DNA from: Candidatus Obscuribacterales bacterium
GTDB lineage: Bacteria > Cyanobacteriota > Vampirovibrionia > Obscuribacterales > Obscuribacteraceae
Assembly (NCBI GenBank): GCA_019745415.1
Contig: JAIETF010000006.1
Coordinates: 1-64,000, forward strand
Direction of reading: 5' to 3'
Length of the DNA: 64,000 bases
Below are positions 14,931-24,556 of the stretch, one piece after another. The translations under genes and the position numbers were made by a program. Each line of letters begins with the position of its first letter. The stretch's first letter is position 1. The notes under the pieces are model-generated. The model saw nothing but the letters and a program-made list of their open reading frames with translations, was not told the origin of the DNA and did not search any database.

Positions 14931-17480
14931 ATGAAAGTAAGCCTGGATTGGCTAAATAGCGACTATGTAGACCTAAGCGATTTGAGCAGTGAACAAGTTG
15001 CCGAAAAACTGACCATGGGCGCCTTCGAGGTAGAAGAAGTGACCGTTCACGGCAGCGATCTGGAAGGTCCAGTGGTGGTGGGCGAGATTCTGGAAATTCA
15101 TCAGCATCCAAATGCCGACAAAATTAGATTAACCCGCACCAGGGTAAAGGCTGGCGACGAGCCGCTCGATATTGTCTGCGGTGCACAAAACATCGAAGTC
15201 GGTCAAATAATTCCAGTAGCGCTGCCTGGCGCCAAAGTAGTCAATCGGCACGACGGCAGCCCACTGCCCATCAAGGCTTCAGCAATTAGAGGCGTGAAGT
15301 CAAACGGCATGCTCTGTTCGGCCGCCGAGCTTGGTATCGCCTGCGATGACAAATTTGGGGAAGGCATTTTGGTCTTGGCTGATAAGGATTCTCCAACCAA
15401 GACAGGCTTCACCTTGGGCGCCGATGCCAGAGAGCTTCTCAAAATCAAACCTGACTATATAATGCATGTCGAGCCCCGGTCAAACCGAGGCGACGCCCTT
15501 TGTGTCGCCGGTCTGGCTCGAGAAATTGCCGCGCTCTTCAATAGACCGCTTAAACAGCCGACTTGGCACCTCGAACAATACCTGAGCAAGGAAACAAAGG
15601 TTGGCACCATAAGTAGTGTCAAACTCGAAAGTGAAGAAGACTGCCCCTTTTTCAGCTTGATTCCCATCAAGGGCGTCAAGGTTGGTCCTTCTATTCCTGA
15701 AATAAGCAAAAGACTTGAGTCTATCGGTGTACGCCCCGTTAACAATGTAGTCGATATCACTAACTATGTTATGCACGAACTGGGTCAACCCCTGCATGCC
15801 TACGACGCAGCCAAGCTAACCGGCAAGAGCATGGGCGTAAGAAGAGCCCGCGCTGGAGAAAAAATAACCACCCTCGATGAGAAGGTGCGGGAATTGACAC
15901 CAGAAGTGCTGCTGATCGTAGATGATGACACCGCCATCGGTGTGGCCGGCATAATGGGCGGCAAAGATTCAGAAATTTCAGACAGCACCACAGATATCTA
16001 CTTGGAAGCAGCCTGCTTTAGCCAAGCGGTCGTCCGCCGCGGCTCGAGGTTGCTTGGTCTCTCCTCAGACGCCAGTTTGCGCTTCGAAAGACGGGTCGAT
16101 GTAGCCTCGGTCTTTTACGCAGCCCGCCGCGCCGCTTATCTAATCGCTCACTATTGTGGAGTCTCCGGACCGGCACAAGTAGGCGAAGCGATTCTAGCCG
16201 GCTCGGACAAAGTAAGCGAAGTGGTACTCAATTTGCGACTTTCAGCAGTGAAGAGGCTGCTTGATATTGATGTCACTCCCGTACGAGTGAGAGAGCTCTT
16301 GAATCCTTTGGGCTTCAAGGTGGAAGAAGGCGACAGGGAACAGCTCAAGATCTCGGTGCCGAGCTTCAGACAAGCCGATGTCACTCGCGAAATCGACCTT
16401 ATCGAAGAAATATGCCGTCTCAATGGCTATGACGCCATTGCAGCCACCATGCCAAAAGGAATCGTTTGCCGTCAAGCTAAAGACGATACCCTGGTAAAGG
16501 CGCAAAGCGCCCTTGTCGGCATGGGCTTGAGTGAGGCCTGGTGTTCCAGCCTGGTACCGGCTAGCGAAAACGGCATCAATGAAGATTATCTAGTTCAGGT
16601 TCTCAACCCGCTCTCGAAAGATCATCAATACTTGCGCCAAAGTTTGGTACCCGGTCTGGTGCACGCCCTGGCTCACAACCTAGATAGAGGTCAAAAGAAA
16701 GTCGCGCTCTTTGAAAGTGGTCGCGTCTACTTCAAAGAATGGGAAGAAGCGGCGACTGATAATAAGCAAGAACGCAGCGCCAAACTTTTCGCCAAAGAAA
16801 TTAACCGCCTGGCAGCCATCATTTGTCAGGGTGATAAACAGAGCAGCGAAAAAGCCGATTTCTATACAATGAAAGGTATCTTGGAAAACCTTTTGGCGGG
16901 TTTGTCCGTCAGCCTGGCAGCCGATAAAGTAAACTGGCAAGCAGCTTCGGTGCCGGGTTTGCATCCTTTCAGATGCGCCGCCCTAGCACTTAATCGTCCG
17001 CCTAAAAAAGGCAGCGATCATAGCGACAAGGTCGGTATCTTTGGCAATCCCATGGTTTTGGGCTATGTCGGCCAGATCCATCCCACCTATGCTCATGCCA
17101 TGGGCATCAAAGAAGAAGCTTTTGTCTTTGAAATCGACCTCGACCGCATCGGGGCCGAGAGAAAGGCAGCAAAATTCACTGAAATAGCCAACACGCCAAG
17201 CATGGTTCGAGACCTGACAATCGACTTCAGCAAAGAAGTGCTTGAAAAGCAGGTCGACATTAATCATCAAAATATAGTGCGGTTGATCATGCGCTCAGCC
17301 TCTAAAAATCTTGTCGATGTCCAACTTGTCAGCGTTTATCAGTCAGAGGGCGCCGCTCATACTTACAGACTAACTTTCCAGAATCCTTCCGAAACCCTGA
17401 CCGGCGAAGAAGTGGACAACCTGGTGAAAGAAGTCAAAAGCCAACTAGCCAAACAATTGAACGCAAGCTTCCGCGCTTGA
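14931..17480 (+). CDS. pheT: Phenylalanine--tRNA ligase beta subunit
   Basis: An 849-residue PheT with the full bacterial order: EMAP/OB tRNA-binding domain (about 40-150, HQHPNADKIRLTR), B3/B4 editing domain (about 215-385, RPVNNVVDITNYVM and GQPLHAYDAAKL), B5 helix-turn-helix (about 405-475), a non-catalytic synthetase core, and the C-terminal FDX-ACB anticodon-binding domain (from about 757, TPSMVRDLTIDF). The editing domain removes Tyr from mischarged tRNA-Phe. The ATG follows ggagac. It is translated with pheS. A separate B3/B4-only protein is encoded at the far end of the window. Confidence 0.97.
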   Translation: MKVSLDWLNSDYVDLSDLSSEQVAEKLTMGAFEVEEVTVHGSDLEGPVVVGEILEIHQHPNADKIRLTRTRVKAGDEPLDIVCGAQNIEVGQIIPVALPGAKVVNRHDGSPLPIKASAIRGVKSNGMLCSAAELGIACDDKFGEGILVLADKDSPTKTGFTLGADARELLKIKPDYIMHVEPRSNRGDALCVAGLAREIAALFNRPLKQPTWHLEQYLSKETKVGTISSVKLESEEDCPFFSLIPIKGVKVGPSIPEISKRLESIGVRPVNNVVDITNYVMHELGQPLHAYDAAKLTGKSMGVRRARAGEKITTLDEKVRELTPEVLLIVDDDTAIGVAGIMGGKDSEISDSTTDIYLEAACFSQAVVRRGSRLLGLSSDASLRFERRVDVASVFYAARRAAYLIAHYCGVSGPAQVGEAILAGSDKVSEVVLNLRLSAVKRLLDIDVTPVRVRELLNPLGFKVEEGDREQLKISVPSFRQADVTREIDLIEEICRLNGYDAIAATMPKGIVCRQAKDDTLVKAQSALVGMGLSEAWCSSLVPASENGINEDYLVQVLNPLSKDHQYLRQSLVPGLVHALAHNLDRGQKKVALFESGRVYFKEWEEAATDNKQERSAKLFAKEINRLAAIICQGDKQSSEKADFYTMKGILENLLAGLSVSLAADKVNWQAASVPGLHPFRCAALALNRPPKKGSDHSDKVGIFGNPMVLGYVGQIHPTYAHAMGIKEEAFVFEIDLDRIGAERKAAKFTEIANTPSMVRDLTIDFSKEVLEKQVDINHQNIVRLIMRSASKNLVDVQLVSVYQSEGAAHTYRLTFQNPSETLTGEEVDNLVKEVKSQLAKQLNASFRA

Positions 17481-17684
17481 CGTCAACTAAATAAATCTTG
17501 TAAGAAATTTGAAGCGCGATCATTTAGACTTTGATTGTGTATTTGCCTTCTGGCGACGATGGCAAGGGTTGCAAAGCGACCATTTGCAAATTGCTTTAGG
17601 TTTAGGGCAAATTTAGGGCTAATTGGTGGGTATAAAAGAAACACCAAAAATCAATCTATTTGTAGGAAGGGATAAGCGCATTTC

Positions 17685-20666
17685 ATGTTCAGAATGAAAT
17701 TCCGAAGCAATTTCGTAGGAATTGGGGCTCTGGTCGTGGGAGCCGGTCTGATCGGTTCAATGCAGATGAATCCAATTTTTTCAGGCAAAGATTTCCTACA
17801 AGACCTGCCGGCGCTTTACATTGCTCCGTCTCTGATTATGGTCCCCCTGCTTTTTTCCTTCATCCACTACCGTGCTGTGCCCTTCATCCAGCAAGTAAGC
17901 GCCTTTCTAGTTACTTTAGCTTTTGTCGGACTTTTAGGAGCGATCGGCAACCTCACCACCAGCCAAATCATGTTCGTGCAAGAAGGGATGCTCTTGCACT
18001 TCAACTACATCGCTCTAGGAATAATGTTCCTGACCGCAATTATCGCCGCCAATCGGCTAATGATTGTCGAGCAGATGAGCAGTTTTGCCGACTCAAAAGT
18101 GGCAGAAGCCCAACTGGGTCGACTGAAAGCAGCAAAGGTCGACCCCGAGACCCAGGCAAAATGGGAGAAAGCCGCCTCGACTGCTGAGAAGAGCCATCAG
18201 GAAGGACGTAGCCTGCGTTCTACCATGACCAATCTTAAGGCCATCAGCCTTTCAGACCCAAGTCAAGAGCTGCGCCCCTCAACCCCGGCGGAAACCAAAA
18301 AGGCTAAAGAAACCAAAGCCGAGCCGAAAATTGCAGATGGTGGACTAGCCAGTCTCCTCGACCGAATCGAGGAAGAGCCAACACCGTCTTTAGAATCGCT
18401 GCAGGTCGAGAATCAACTTGCTGAAGAATCTCTAGATTCACTTGCGCCGGCGGCAAACGCAGAAAACGCTATTGTGCGCTCTGAAGACTTTGTGCCTAAG
18501 GCAGATGACATTCCAGCCGATTCTTTCTTATCCAAATTTCTCGACAGAGAAGACGACGAAACCGATTCGGGCAAAGACTCTAAACAGGCAGAGCCTGAAT
18601 TGGAGATGAAAGCGGAAGCTATTGAACCTACATTAGATACGACACCAGTAGCGCCGAACCCATCCCCAACAGCCTCGCAGCCATCTGGTAATTTCAAACT
18701 AACTTCTCAGACAGCAAAGCGCGACCCCGCTCCCGAACCAGCTGTGGTCAGTAAAGATACTATTAAGCCAGAAAGCAAGCCAGAAACCAAACCTGAAACT
18801 AAACCTGAAACTAAACCTGAAGCAGTACCCGAAGCGCCGGTAGAAGAAAGTGCCGGAGGCGGCATGGCGGCTCGCATGCAAGCGATGAAGCGCCGCAATA
18901 CCAGCACCTTTACCAAATTACAATCGCTTTCAGCCAGCGGCACTCTCATGCCGACCCCGCAAGAGACTCCGGTTGAGACCGAGAGCGACAGCTTGAAGAG
19001 TTTGCTTGACAGACTAGACGACGACAAAGCTGAAGCTCCGGCTGAAAGCAAAGCCGAGCCTGTCAAAGAACCTATACCTGAAGCCGTAGAATTCGAGTTC
19101 GACTATCTTTTCAAAGGCAAAGAAATTGCCGAAGAGAAAACACGCACATCTGTTTCGGAGCGACTGCAAGCCGAAGCGGAAAAAGCCCAAATCGAAAGCG
19201 CCGCTCTTATCGAAAGCCGCTCTATTAAAGAAGAGCCAGAAGTCGAAACGGTAATAGAAACAGGAGCAGAAGTAGCTGAAGCAGCAGAGACTGCCTCAGT
19301 ATCTCAAGAAGTCTCAGTTTCAGAGACAGTGCCAGTATCAGAAATGGTGCCGGAAACAGACGAAGCTGAAGAAGAAGCCACCGAACCGCTCTTCGCCGGC
19401 GGCGTCGACCAAGACATAGACAATATCTTCACCACCCTGGCCCCGCCTGAAGCGCAAAAGGAAGTGATCGCCCGCGCTGAGAGCACGGCCGACTCAGAAA
19501 CACCGGTTTCGGAAGGTGATACCACAGAAGAAGAAGTAGAATCTTCCGGCGCGCTCTTTGAAGGCGGCGTAGATTCTGACATAGACAATATTTTCTCAAG
19601 CTTGGCTCCGGCTGAAGCACAACTTGAGGTAAAGGACCTTCTCAAGAAAAAGGGCGAAGCAGAGAGCAAAGAAGAAGCAGCGGCGGAGGACAGCGAACCT
19701 CTCTTTGCCGGAGGCGTGGACGCCGATATAGACAACATCTTCTCTACTCTGGCTCCACCTGAGGTGCAAAGAGAAGTTAAGGATGTACTGCCCAAGGCCA
19801 AAGAAAAAATCGATGTAATTGCCACCGACAGCGAAGAAGAGCAAGAAGGCGAAGGTCTTTTCGATGCTTCCCTCGGTGAAGACCTCGATAATTTATTCTC
19901 CGCCCTCACCGAAACCGAGCAAAAAGAAGTGAGCGCCGAGACTCTCGCTCAAGTCAAGAAATCGGATGAAATTGAGAGTAAGGCACCAGAGGCTGTATCT
20001 GAATCAGCTAAAGATGTAAAAGAAGCAGCGGCTAAAGAAGCGCCCAAAGAGGCTCCTAAAGAAGCTCCTAAAGAAGCCGCAAAAGACGAAACAGCAGCAC
20101 CGAAGTACAAGGAAGTAAAAGAGTTCGGTCGTCTCTCCGGGCGCTCAGCCAGTCAGCCTAAGACTTCTGGTGAGAATGTCGGTACGATGAAGACCATCGG
20201 CAAACTCTTGCTTGATGTATCGGCAGTAGAAAACATCATCAAAGCAGGCGAAACCAAGAAGATCGGCAGCGGTCTGAGCACCGCCAAGGTAATCAGCGCC
20301 GCCCGCGGTGAAGGCATCAAAGCCATTCTCACAGCCATTGATACATACGAAGGGGTAGCCGGCAGTTTGATTGTCGGTCACGATGGTCTGGTCATTGCCT
20401 CGACTGTTGGTCAGGGCTGGGACAAAGATATGCTCGGGGCCCTTTCTACAGCGCTTCTCTCCACATCAAACCTGGCCACCAAAAAACTTGAAATCGGTAA
20501 GCTGAGACAGATGGTCATGCTCACCGAAGTAAGCCCTGGCGATAAGAGAACCACTATCCTCACCGATGTTGAAGTCGGTATCCTGGCAGTCTTTCTAGAG
20601 AAAGTAGACCTAGATAAGATAGATGGACTACTGGAAACTATTCAGAAAACCATTCACGGCGGTTAA
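17685..20666 (+). CDS. Membrane-anchored Roadblock/LC7-domain protein with acidic repeats
   Basis: A 993-residue protein of unusual design. Four TM helices (about 11-28, 43-62, 71-90, 106-124) are followed by about 700 acidic, low-complexity residues containing KPET repeats (near 365-380), four copies of an LFxGGVDxDIDNIFS-like motif (starting near 567, 622, 671 and 723) and an EAPK repeat run (near 787-800). The C-terminal 150 residues are a Roadblock/LC7 fold ([34 protein letters not shown]). Such domains dimerise and act on small Ras-like GTPases, as MglB does with MglA. No such GTPase is adjacent. A good site (ggaaggg) precedes the ATG. bcp starts 2 bp after the stop. The domain call is confident; the function is unknown. 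Confidence 0.8.
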   Translation: MFRMKFRSNFVGIGALVVGAGLIGSMQMNPIFSGKDFLQDLPALYIAPSLIMVPLLFSFIHYRAVPFIQQVSAFLVTLAFVGLLGAIGNLTTSQIMFVQEGMLLHFNYIALGIMFLTAIIAANRLMIVEQMSSFADSKVAEAQLGRLKAAKVDPETQAKWEKAASTAEKSHQEGRSLRSTMTNLKAISLSDPSQELRPSTPAETKKAKETKAEPKIADGGLASLLDRIEEEPTPSLESLQVENQLAEESLDSLAPAANAENAIVRSEDFVPKADDIPADSFLSKFLDREDDETDSGKDSKQAEPELEMKAEAIEPTLDTTPVAPNPSPTASQPSGNFKLTSQTAKRDPAPEPAVVSKDTIKPESKPETKPETKPETKPEAVPEAPVEESAGGGMAARMQAMKRRNTSTFTKLQSLSASGTLMPTPQETPVETESDSLKSLLDRLDDDKAEAPAESKAEPVKEPIPEAVEFEFDYLFKGKEIAEEKTRTSVSERLQAEAEKAQIESAALIESRSIKEEPEVETVIETGAEVAEAAETASVSQEVSVSETVPVSEMVPETDEAEEEATEPLFAGGVDQDIDNIFTTLAPPEAQKEVIARAESTADSETPVSEGDTTEEEVESSGALFEGGVDSDIDNIFSSLAPAEAQLEVKDLLKKKGEAESKEEAAAEDSEPLFAGGVDADIDNIFSTLAPPEVQREVKDVLPKAKEKIDVIATDSEEEQEGEGLFDASLGEDLDNLFSALTETEQKEVSAETLAQVKKSDEIESKAPEAVSESAKDVKEAAAKEAPKEAPKEAPKEAAKDETAAPKYKEVKEFGRLSGRSASQPKTSGENVGTMKTIGKLLLDVSAVENIIKAGETKKIGSGLSTAKVISAARGEGIKAILTAIDTYEGVAGSLIVGHDGLVIASTVGQGWDKDMLGALSTALLSTSNLATKKLEIGKLRQMVMLTEVSPGDKRTTILTDVEVGILAVFLEKVDLDKIDGLLETIQKTIHGG

Positions 20667-20668
20667 CT

Positions 20669-21139
20669 ATGACATCACCTCAACCCACCGTACCGCTTAA
20701 GGTTGGAGACAAAGCTCCCGACTTCACCTTAAGCGCTTACAAAGACGGTGAAAAGTGCCAAATCAGCCTCTCCGATTTTCATGGGCGGAAAAATGTCGTT
20801 TTGGCTTTCTATCCCAAGGACGACACGCCAGGATGCACTCGCGAGATGTGTGGCTTCTCAGAAGAACTGCAAAAGTTTCAAGCCCTGAACGCAGAAATTC
20901 TCGGAATCTCCTGCGACAAAATGGAAAGACACGAGAAATTCGCCGGCAAGTACTCGCTCAAACAAGCCTTACTGGCTGACGACAACGGCAAGGTAGGCAG
21001 GGACTACGGCACCGTAGATGATGGCAAGTCCACCGCCTCTCGCGTTCTCTTTCTCATCGATAAAGACGGGACCATTAGACATGTGGTCACTGGCATGCCT
21101 GACCACGAGAAGCTTTACGACCTGCTAAAGACTCTCTAA
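20669..21139 (+). CDS. bcp: Thioredoxin-dependent thiol peroxidase (BCP/PrxQ family)
   Basis: A 156-residue atypical two-Cys peroxiredoxin that reduces H2O2 and organic peroxides at the expense of thioredoxin. The peroxidatic Cys is C56 in [11 protein letters not shown] and the resolving Cys is C61, the BCP/PrxQ spacing of five. [24 protein letters not shown] and [15 protein letters not shown] are family stretches. It begins 2 bp after the stop of the Roadblock/LC7 gene, so the two should be translated together. Downstream, convergent, is a DsbD-like reductase that also handles thiols, though on the other strand. Confidence 0.96.
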   Translation: MTSPQPTVPLKVGDKAPDFTLSAYKDGEKCQISLSDFHGRKNVVLAFYPKDDTPGCTREMCGFSEELQKFQALNAEILGISCDKMERHEKFAGKYSLKQALLADDNGKVGRDYGTVDDGKSTASRVLFLIDKDGTIRHVVTGMPDHEKLYDLLKTL

Positions 21140-21147
21140 GAAGTTCA

Positions 21148-23085
21148 TTATTGCGAAGCGGCTTTCTCTAGAGCTTGCAAGACCAGTTCTTTTGTAATCA
21201 CTTCGGGCAAAACTATTGGTTCGCTAGCCCTGCCGCCAGGAAAGACAACATAGAGCGGCACACCGGAACGACCAAATTTCTTGAGTAACTGAGTGACTGC
21301 AGCATCTTGTTTCGTCCAATCAGCCTTCATAGTAACGACCTTAAGCTCTTTGAATTTGCTCAGCACTTCGGGCGAACTAATCACAGTCGTCTCATTGACC
21401 TTGCAGGTTAAGCACCAATTGGCAGTAAAGTCTAAAAAGACTGTCTGACCTTGCGAAATTGCCTTATCTAGAGAATCTACGCTATATGGCTGCCAAATCG
21501 AGCCTATCTCTTCAGCAACATTAGCTTTACTCTGACCGGCTAGAGCTGCCATTACCTGTGGTTGCATAAAAATAGTCACTGCGCTCACCGACAGAAAACA
21601 CAAAACAGCAAAGCTCCAGACTTTGATCTTTTTATCCCGCTCAGAAGTGAGGTCTAGATTGGCAGAGACTATCCAGGCACAGAAAGCCAGCCCTAAAAGC
21701 CAATAATTAATCCACATCAAAGCCAGATCACCGACCTGACTGGCTAAAACAAAGTCGAGCCAGACGACAGTGCCAAGCAAGACAAAGCCTAGGCTCTGCT
21801 TGAACTTATCCATCCAGGCGCCAGGTTTAGGTAGAAACTTGAGCCAAGCCGGGTTGATAGTAAGAAGCAAATAGGGAAAGGCCATACCAAGTCCGGCAAC
21901 CAGAAAAATGCCGACCACAGTCAGATCAGACTGAGAGAAAGCAAAACCCAGAGCCGTGCCCAAAAAAGGGGCGGTGCAGGGAGTAGACAAAACCGTGGCG
22001 AGAACACCCTTGAAGAAAGTGCCGACAAAACCCTCGGAAGAAGAAAGTTTGTTCAGACCGTCCTGACCGAGATTGAAATTGAAATAGAATAAACCGAAAA
22101 GAGAGAGGGAAAAGAGAAGCACAACGGCCGCCATAGCCATAACAAAGAGCGGGTACTGAAAAAGAAAACCCCAACCAACGCTTTGCCCAGCCGCCTTCAC
22201 AGCCAAAACCAAGAGAGCCAGGGCAAGAAAGCTAGCCAATATACCGGCTGAGAAGACCAAACCGAGGGCCTTGACCCGTCCCGGAGCCTCACCAGCCTGC
22301 TCCAAAAAGCTCATCACTTTGATAGCAATTACGGGCAGCACGCATGGCATCACATTCAGTATCATCCCACCAAGAAAAGCAGAGAATAATATAAAAGGGA
22401 TAGAATTACCGGCGGTATCAGCCACAGTAGTGAATTTGAGATCAAGTACCGAGCCGGACTTTGGCGTACCAGCGCTACCAGAACCAAAAAGTCCAGGCTC
22501 GTTATCATCAGCTCGCTTCATAACCGGCAGCTTCAGACTCAGCCTAGCCTTTCCCGGCAAGCATACGTCTTTGCAAGAGAGCCATTTGACATTAGCAATA
22601 ATTTCTATGCTCTCGCCGACCGGCACAGTGGCAGGAACGGTGATCTCGCTCAATAAAACCACTTTGTCTAGATAACCATAGGTAGTCAAACCGGCCTCTT
22701 CAAACTTAGTCGGAGCCGGCCACTGAATCTCTCCAGCATTAAACCCTGCGGGCATTTCCCATTTGATCGATGTCGGCATGCCAGCGTCGCCTGATTCTTT
22801 GTAATAGGTATGCCAACCAGGTTCCTGTGTCAATTCCAAGGCAACTTTCACCTTGCTGCCAGGCACAAGAGCAGTCTTCTCACAAACCAGCCTGGCTTTG
22901 ACAGGCGCACTCTTCTTTTCAGGAACGACATTTGCCTCTGCGGTCTCTTCTTTAGAGACGCTGTCTGATGCAAGCGGTGCAGCAAGGGCCGGTTCAAGCT
23001 TGATCGGCAAGCCGCTCTGGCTAAAAACCACAAAAGAGAAGAAAGCTAGAGCCAGGAAAATCCGGCGCCTCTTCCAGTCAAACAT
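21148..23085 (-). CDS. DsbD/ScsB-like thiol:disulfide interchange membrane protein
   Basis: A 645-residue protein that carries electrons from cytosolic thioredoxin across the membrane. A signal-anchor (FLALAFFSFVVF) leads a periplasmic immunoglobulin-like DsbD N-terminal domain (about 40-190). An eight-helix CcdA/DsbD-beta core follows, with its redox Cys in NVMPCVLPV and STPCTAPFLG. A C-terminal thioredoxin domain has the active site NWCLTCK. I start at the ATG at 23085, which has gggag about 11 bp upstream, rather than the TTG at 23115. The GH1 glycosidase gene lies just upstream on the same strand, so both may be one transcript. Confidence 0.93.
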   Translation of the reverse strand: MFDWKRRRIFLALAFFSFVVFSQSGLPIKLEPALAAPLASDSVSKEETAEANVVPEKKSAPVKARLVCEKTALVPGSKVKVALELTQEPGWHTYYKESGDAGMPTSIKWEMPAGFNAGEIQWPAPTKFEEAGLTTYGYLDKVVLLSEITVPATVPVGESIEIIANVKWLSCKDVCLPGKARLSLKLPVMKRADDNEPGLFGSGSAGTPKSGSVLDLKFTTVADTAGNSIPFILFSAFLGGMILNVMPCVLPVIAIKVMSFLEQAGEAPGRVKALGLVFSAGILASFLALALLVLAVKAAGQSVGWGFLFQYPLFVMAMAAVVLLFSLSLFGLFYFNFNLGQDGLNKLSSSEGFVGTFFKGVLATVLSTPCTAPFLGTALGFAFSQSDLTVVGIFLVAGLGMAFPYLLLTINPAWLKFLPKPGAWMDKFKQSLGFVLLGTVVWLDFVLASQVGDLALMWINYWLLGLAFCAWIVSANLDLTSERDKKIKVWSFAVLCFLSVSAVTIFMQPQVMAALAGQSKANVAEEIGSIWQPYSVDSLDKAISQGQTVFLDFTANWCLTCKVNETTVISSPEVLSKFKELKVVTMKADWTKQDAAVTQLLKKFGRSGVPLYVVFPGGRASEPIVLPEVITKELVLQALEKAASQ

Positions 23086-23122
23086 ATGTTGTGTTGCTCC
23101 CTTTAGATCCCACAAGAGAACA

Positions 23123-24508
23123 TCATAGCTGAATAGCGTTATTCCTTGCTATTTCTTGATAAACACGGGCACTCGCCCGCAAAAGCCTTTCTTGGGTGGG
23201 GTAACTAACTCGCACCAGGCCAAATCTAGCTGAAAGACCCTCTGCCCACTCAAAGTTATCAAGCAGGGACCAGTAAAGGTATCCGCGCACATCCACTCCG
23301 CCTCTAATGGCATGGTAAAGCTGCTCGAGGTGCCTTATCAAATAATTCACCCTCTGCTCGTCTTTCAAAGACCAATCACCTTCGCTAAGTTCGGGCGGAT
23401 ACATATTGGCAAAACCGTTCTCGGTTATGACCACCGGTCTTTTCGCACCGGAAGCGGTGGTTTGATAAGGTAGAGTTTGTCGAACCAGCAAATCATAAAG
23501 ACCTTCAGGATAAATTTCCCAACCCATATCTGAAACAGCCAGCTCGTTCTCGGGTGAGTTCTCGCCGAACAAATCAAGGGGCCAAGCCGGCTTGAATCTA
23601 GACAATTCGCGGGTGTAATAGTTGATAGCCAGGTAATCGCATTTCCCCTTCAACCCCTTGATTTCACCTTCAATACGTTTGATTACGTCTCCACCCATAG
23701 GCCAGGGAAACTTGAGTATGCCCGACTCCACCGCACGCGGAAAGAGATGGTTGAAAATCTGATCGCGGTAATGCCGCACCATATGGTCTAAAGGACTGAA
23801 GCGATTCTTGGGAAAGAAAGGCCGCCAATGCAAAGTATATGAAACCGGCTTATTGCTGTGTTCTTTGATGGCATCGTAAGAAAGACTATGCCCCACTAGA
23901 AAATTACGCAAAGCAGTGAAGGCGGCAACATAGTCGCGGTCTCCGCCTGGGGGCCAGTGCCCTGATATAAAGCCTTGATAGACGTATGCGAGCGGCTCGT
24001 TAATAGTCAACCAATAGTCGACTAGTCCTTCCAAGCGCTTTGCCACAATGCCGCTGAACTTACCAAAACTCACTGCTGTTTCTTCGTTTTGCCAGCCGCC
24101 GCCCATTGAGAGCTTCTCGGGAAGGCAAAAGTGAAAGAGTGTGACAAAAGTCTTAATACCGTTCTCTTTTAGACCGGTGAGCACTCTCTTGTAATAATCC
24201 ACTTCGCCCTCATCAAGGCTTCCGTCTTCTTTGACCAAGGCTGGCCAATTGAGGGAAATGCGAAATGCAGAGAGGTTTAAGTCTTTTATAAGTGACAAAT
24301 CTTCTTCAAACCGATGATAAAACTGGCAAGCATCGTCGGCATGAGACTTATCAAAAATCTTTCCTTCAACTTTGGTCCACTGACTCCAATCAGAAAGAGA
24401 ACCGCCGATCTCCTTAGGATGCCCTTCCACCTGAAAATGCGATGTGGCAGCCCCCCAGAGAAAACCCTCGGGGAATTTGAGAATTTTGTCATTCTTATCG
24501 CTATTCAT
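23123..24508 (-). CDS. Glycoside hydrolase family 1 (beta-glucosidase-like)
   Basis: A 461-residue GH1 (beta/alpha)8-barrel enzyme, a retaining beta-glycosidase. The N-terminal signature is FPEGFLWGAATSHFQVEG. Catalytic acid/base E171 lies in LTINEPLAY and the nucleophile E363 in VVITENGFAN. YLYWSLLDNFEWAEG near the C-terminus helps form the sugar subsite. There is no signal peptide, so it acts in the cytosol. Substrate (beta-glucoside or beta-galactoside) is not deducible. It is divergent from the GT-C gene at 24557 with a 48-bp gap, and the DsbD-like gene follows it. Confidence 0.94.
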   Translation of the reverse strand: MNSDKNDKILKFPEGFLWGAATSHFQVEGHPKEIGGSLSDWSQWTKVEGKIFDKSHADDACQFYHRFEEDLSLIKDLNLSAFRISLNWPALVKEDGSLDEGEVDYYKRVLTGLKENGIKTFVTLFHFCLPEKLSMGGGWQNEETAVSFGKFSGIVAKRLEGLVDYWLTINEPLAYVYQGFISGHWPPGGDRDYVAAFTALRNFLVGHSLSYDAIKEHSNKPVSYTLHWRPFFPKNRFSPLDHMVRHYRDQIFNHLFPRAVESGILKFPWPMGGDVIKRIEGEIKGLKGKCDYLAINYYTRELSRFKPAWPLDLFGENSPENELAVSDMGWEIYPEGLYDLLVRQTLPYQTTASGAKRPVVITENGFANMYPPELSEGDWSLKDEQRVNYLIRHLEQLYHAIRGGVDVRGYLYWSLLDNFEWAEGLSARFGLVRVSYPTQERLLRASARVYQEIARNNAIQL

Positions 24509-24543
24509 ATGGTAATAGCCTCAAACACCCTCCACACTCTTTA

Positions 24544-24549
24544 TATAAT
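24544..24549 (+). promoter_or_regulatory. Consensus -10 box seven bases before a start codon
   Basis: A perfect TATAAT ends 7 bp before the ATG at 24557. Transcription from it would begin at or within a base or two of the ATG, giving a leaderless message. No Shine-Dalgarno precedes the ATG, and the -35 region is poor. Confidence 0.45.
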
Positions 24550-24556
24550 AGAGCCG

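Noticed and set aside
19304-19909. 201-codon Ser-rich leftward frame opposite the Roadblock/LC7 gene
   Set aside because: It is the complement of acidic repeat codons (gaa/gag giving ttc/ctc), a common artefact of low-complexity coding DNA.
24314-24556. Extended N-terminus of the first GT-C gene
   Set aside because: It would overlap the divergent glycosidase gene by nearly 200 bp, and the added residues do not resemble the paralogue.
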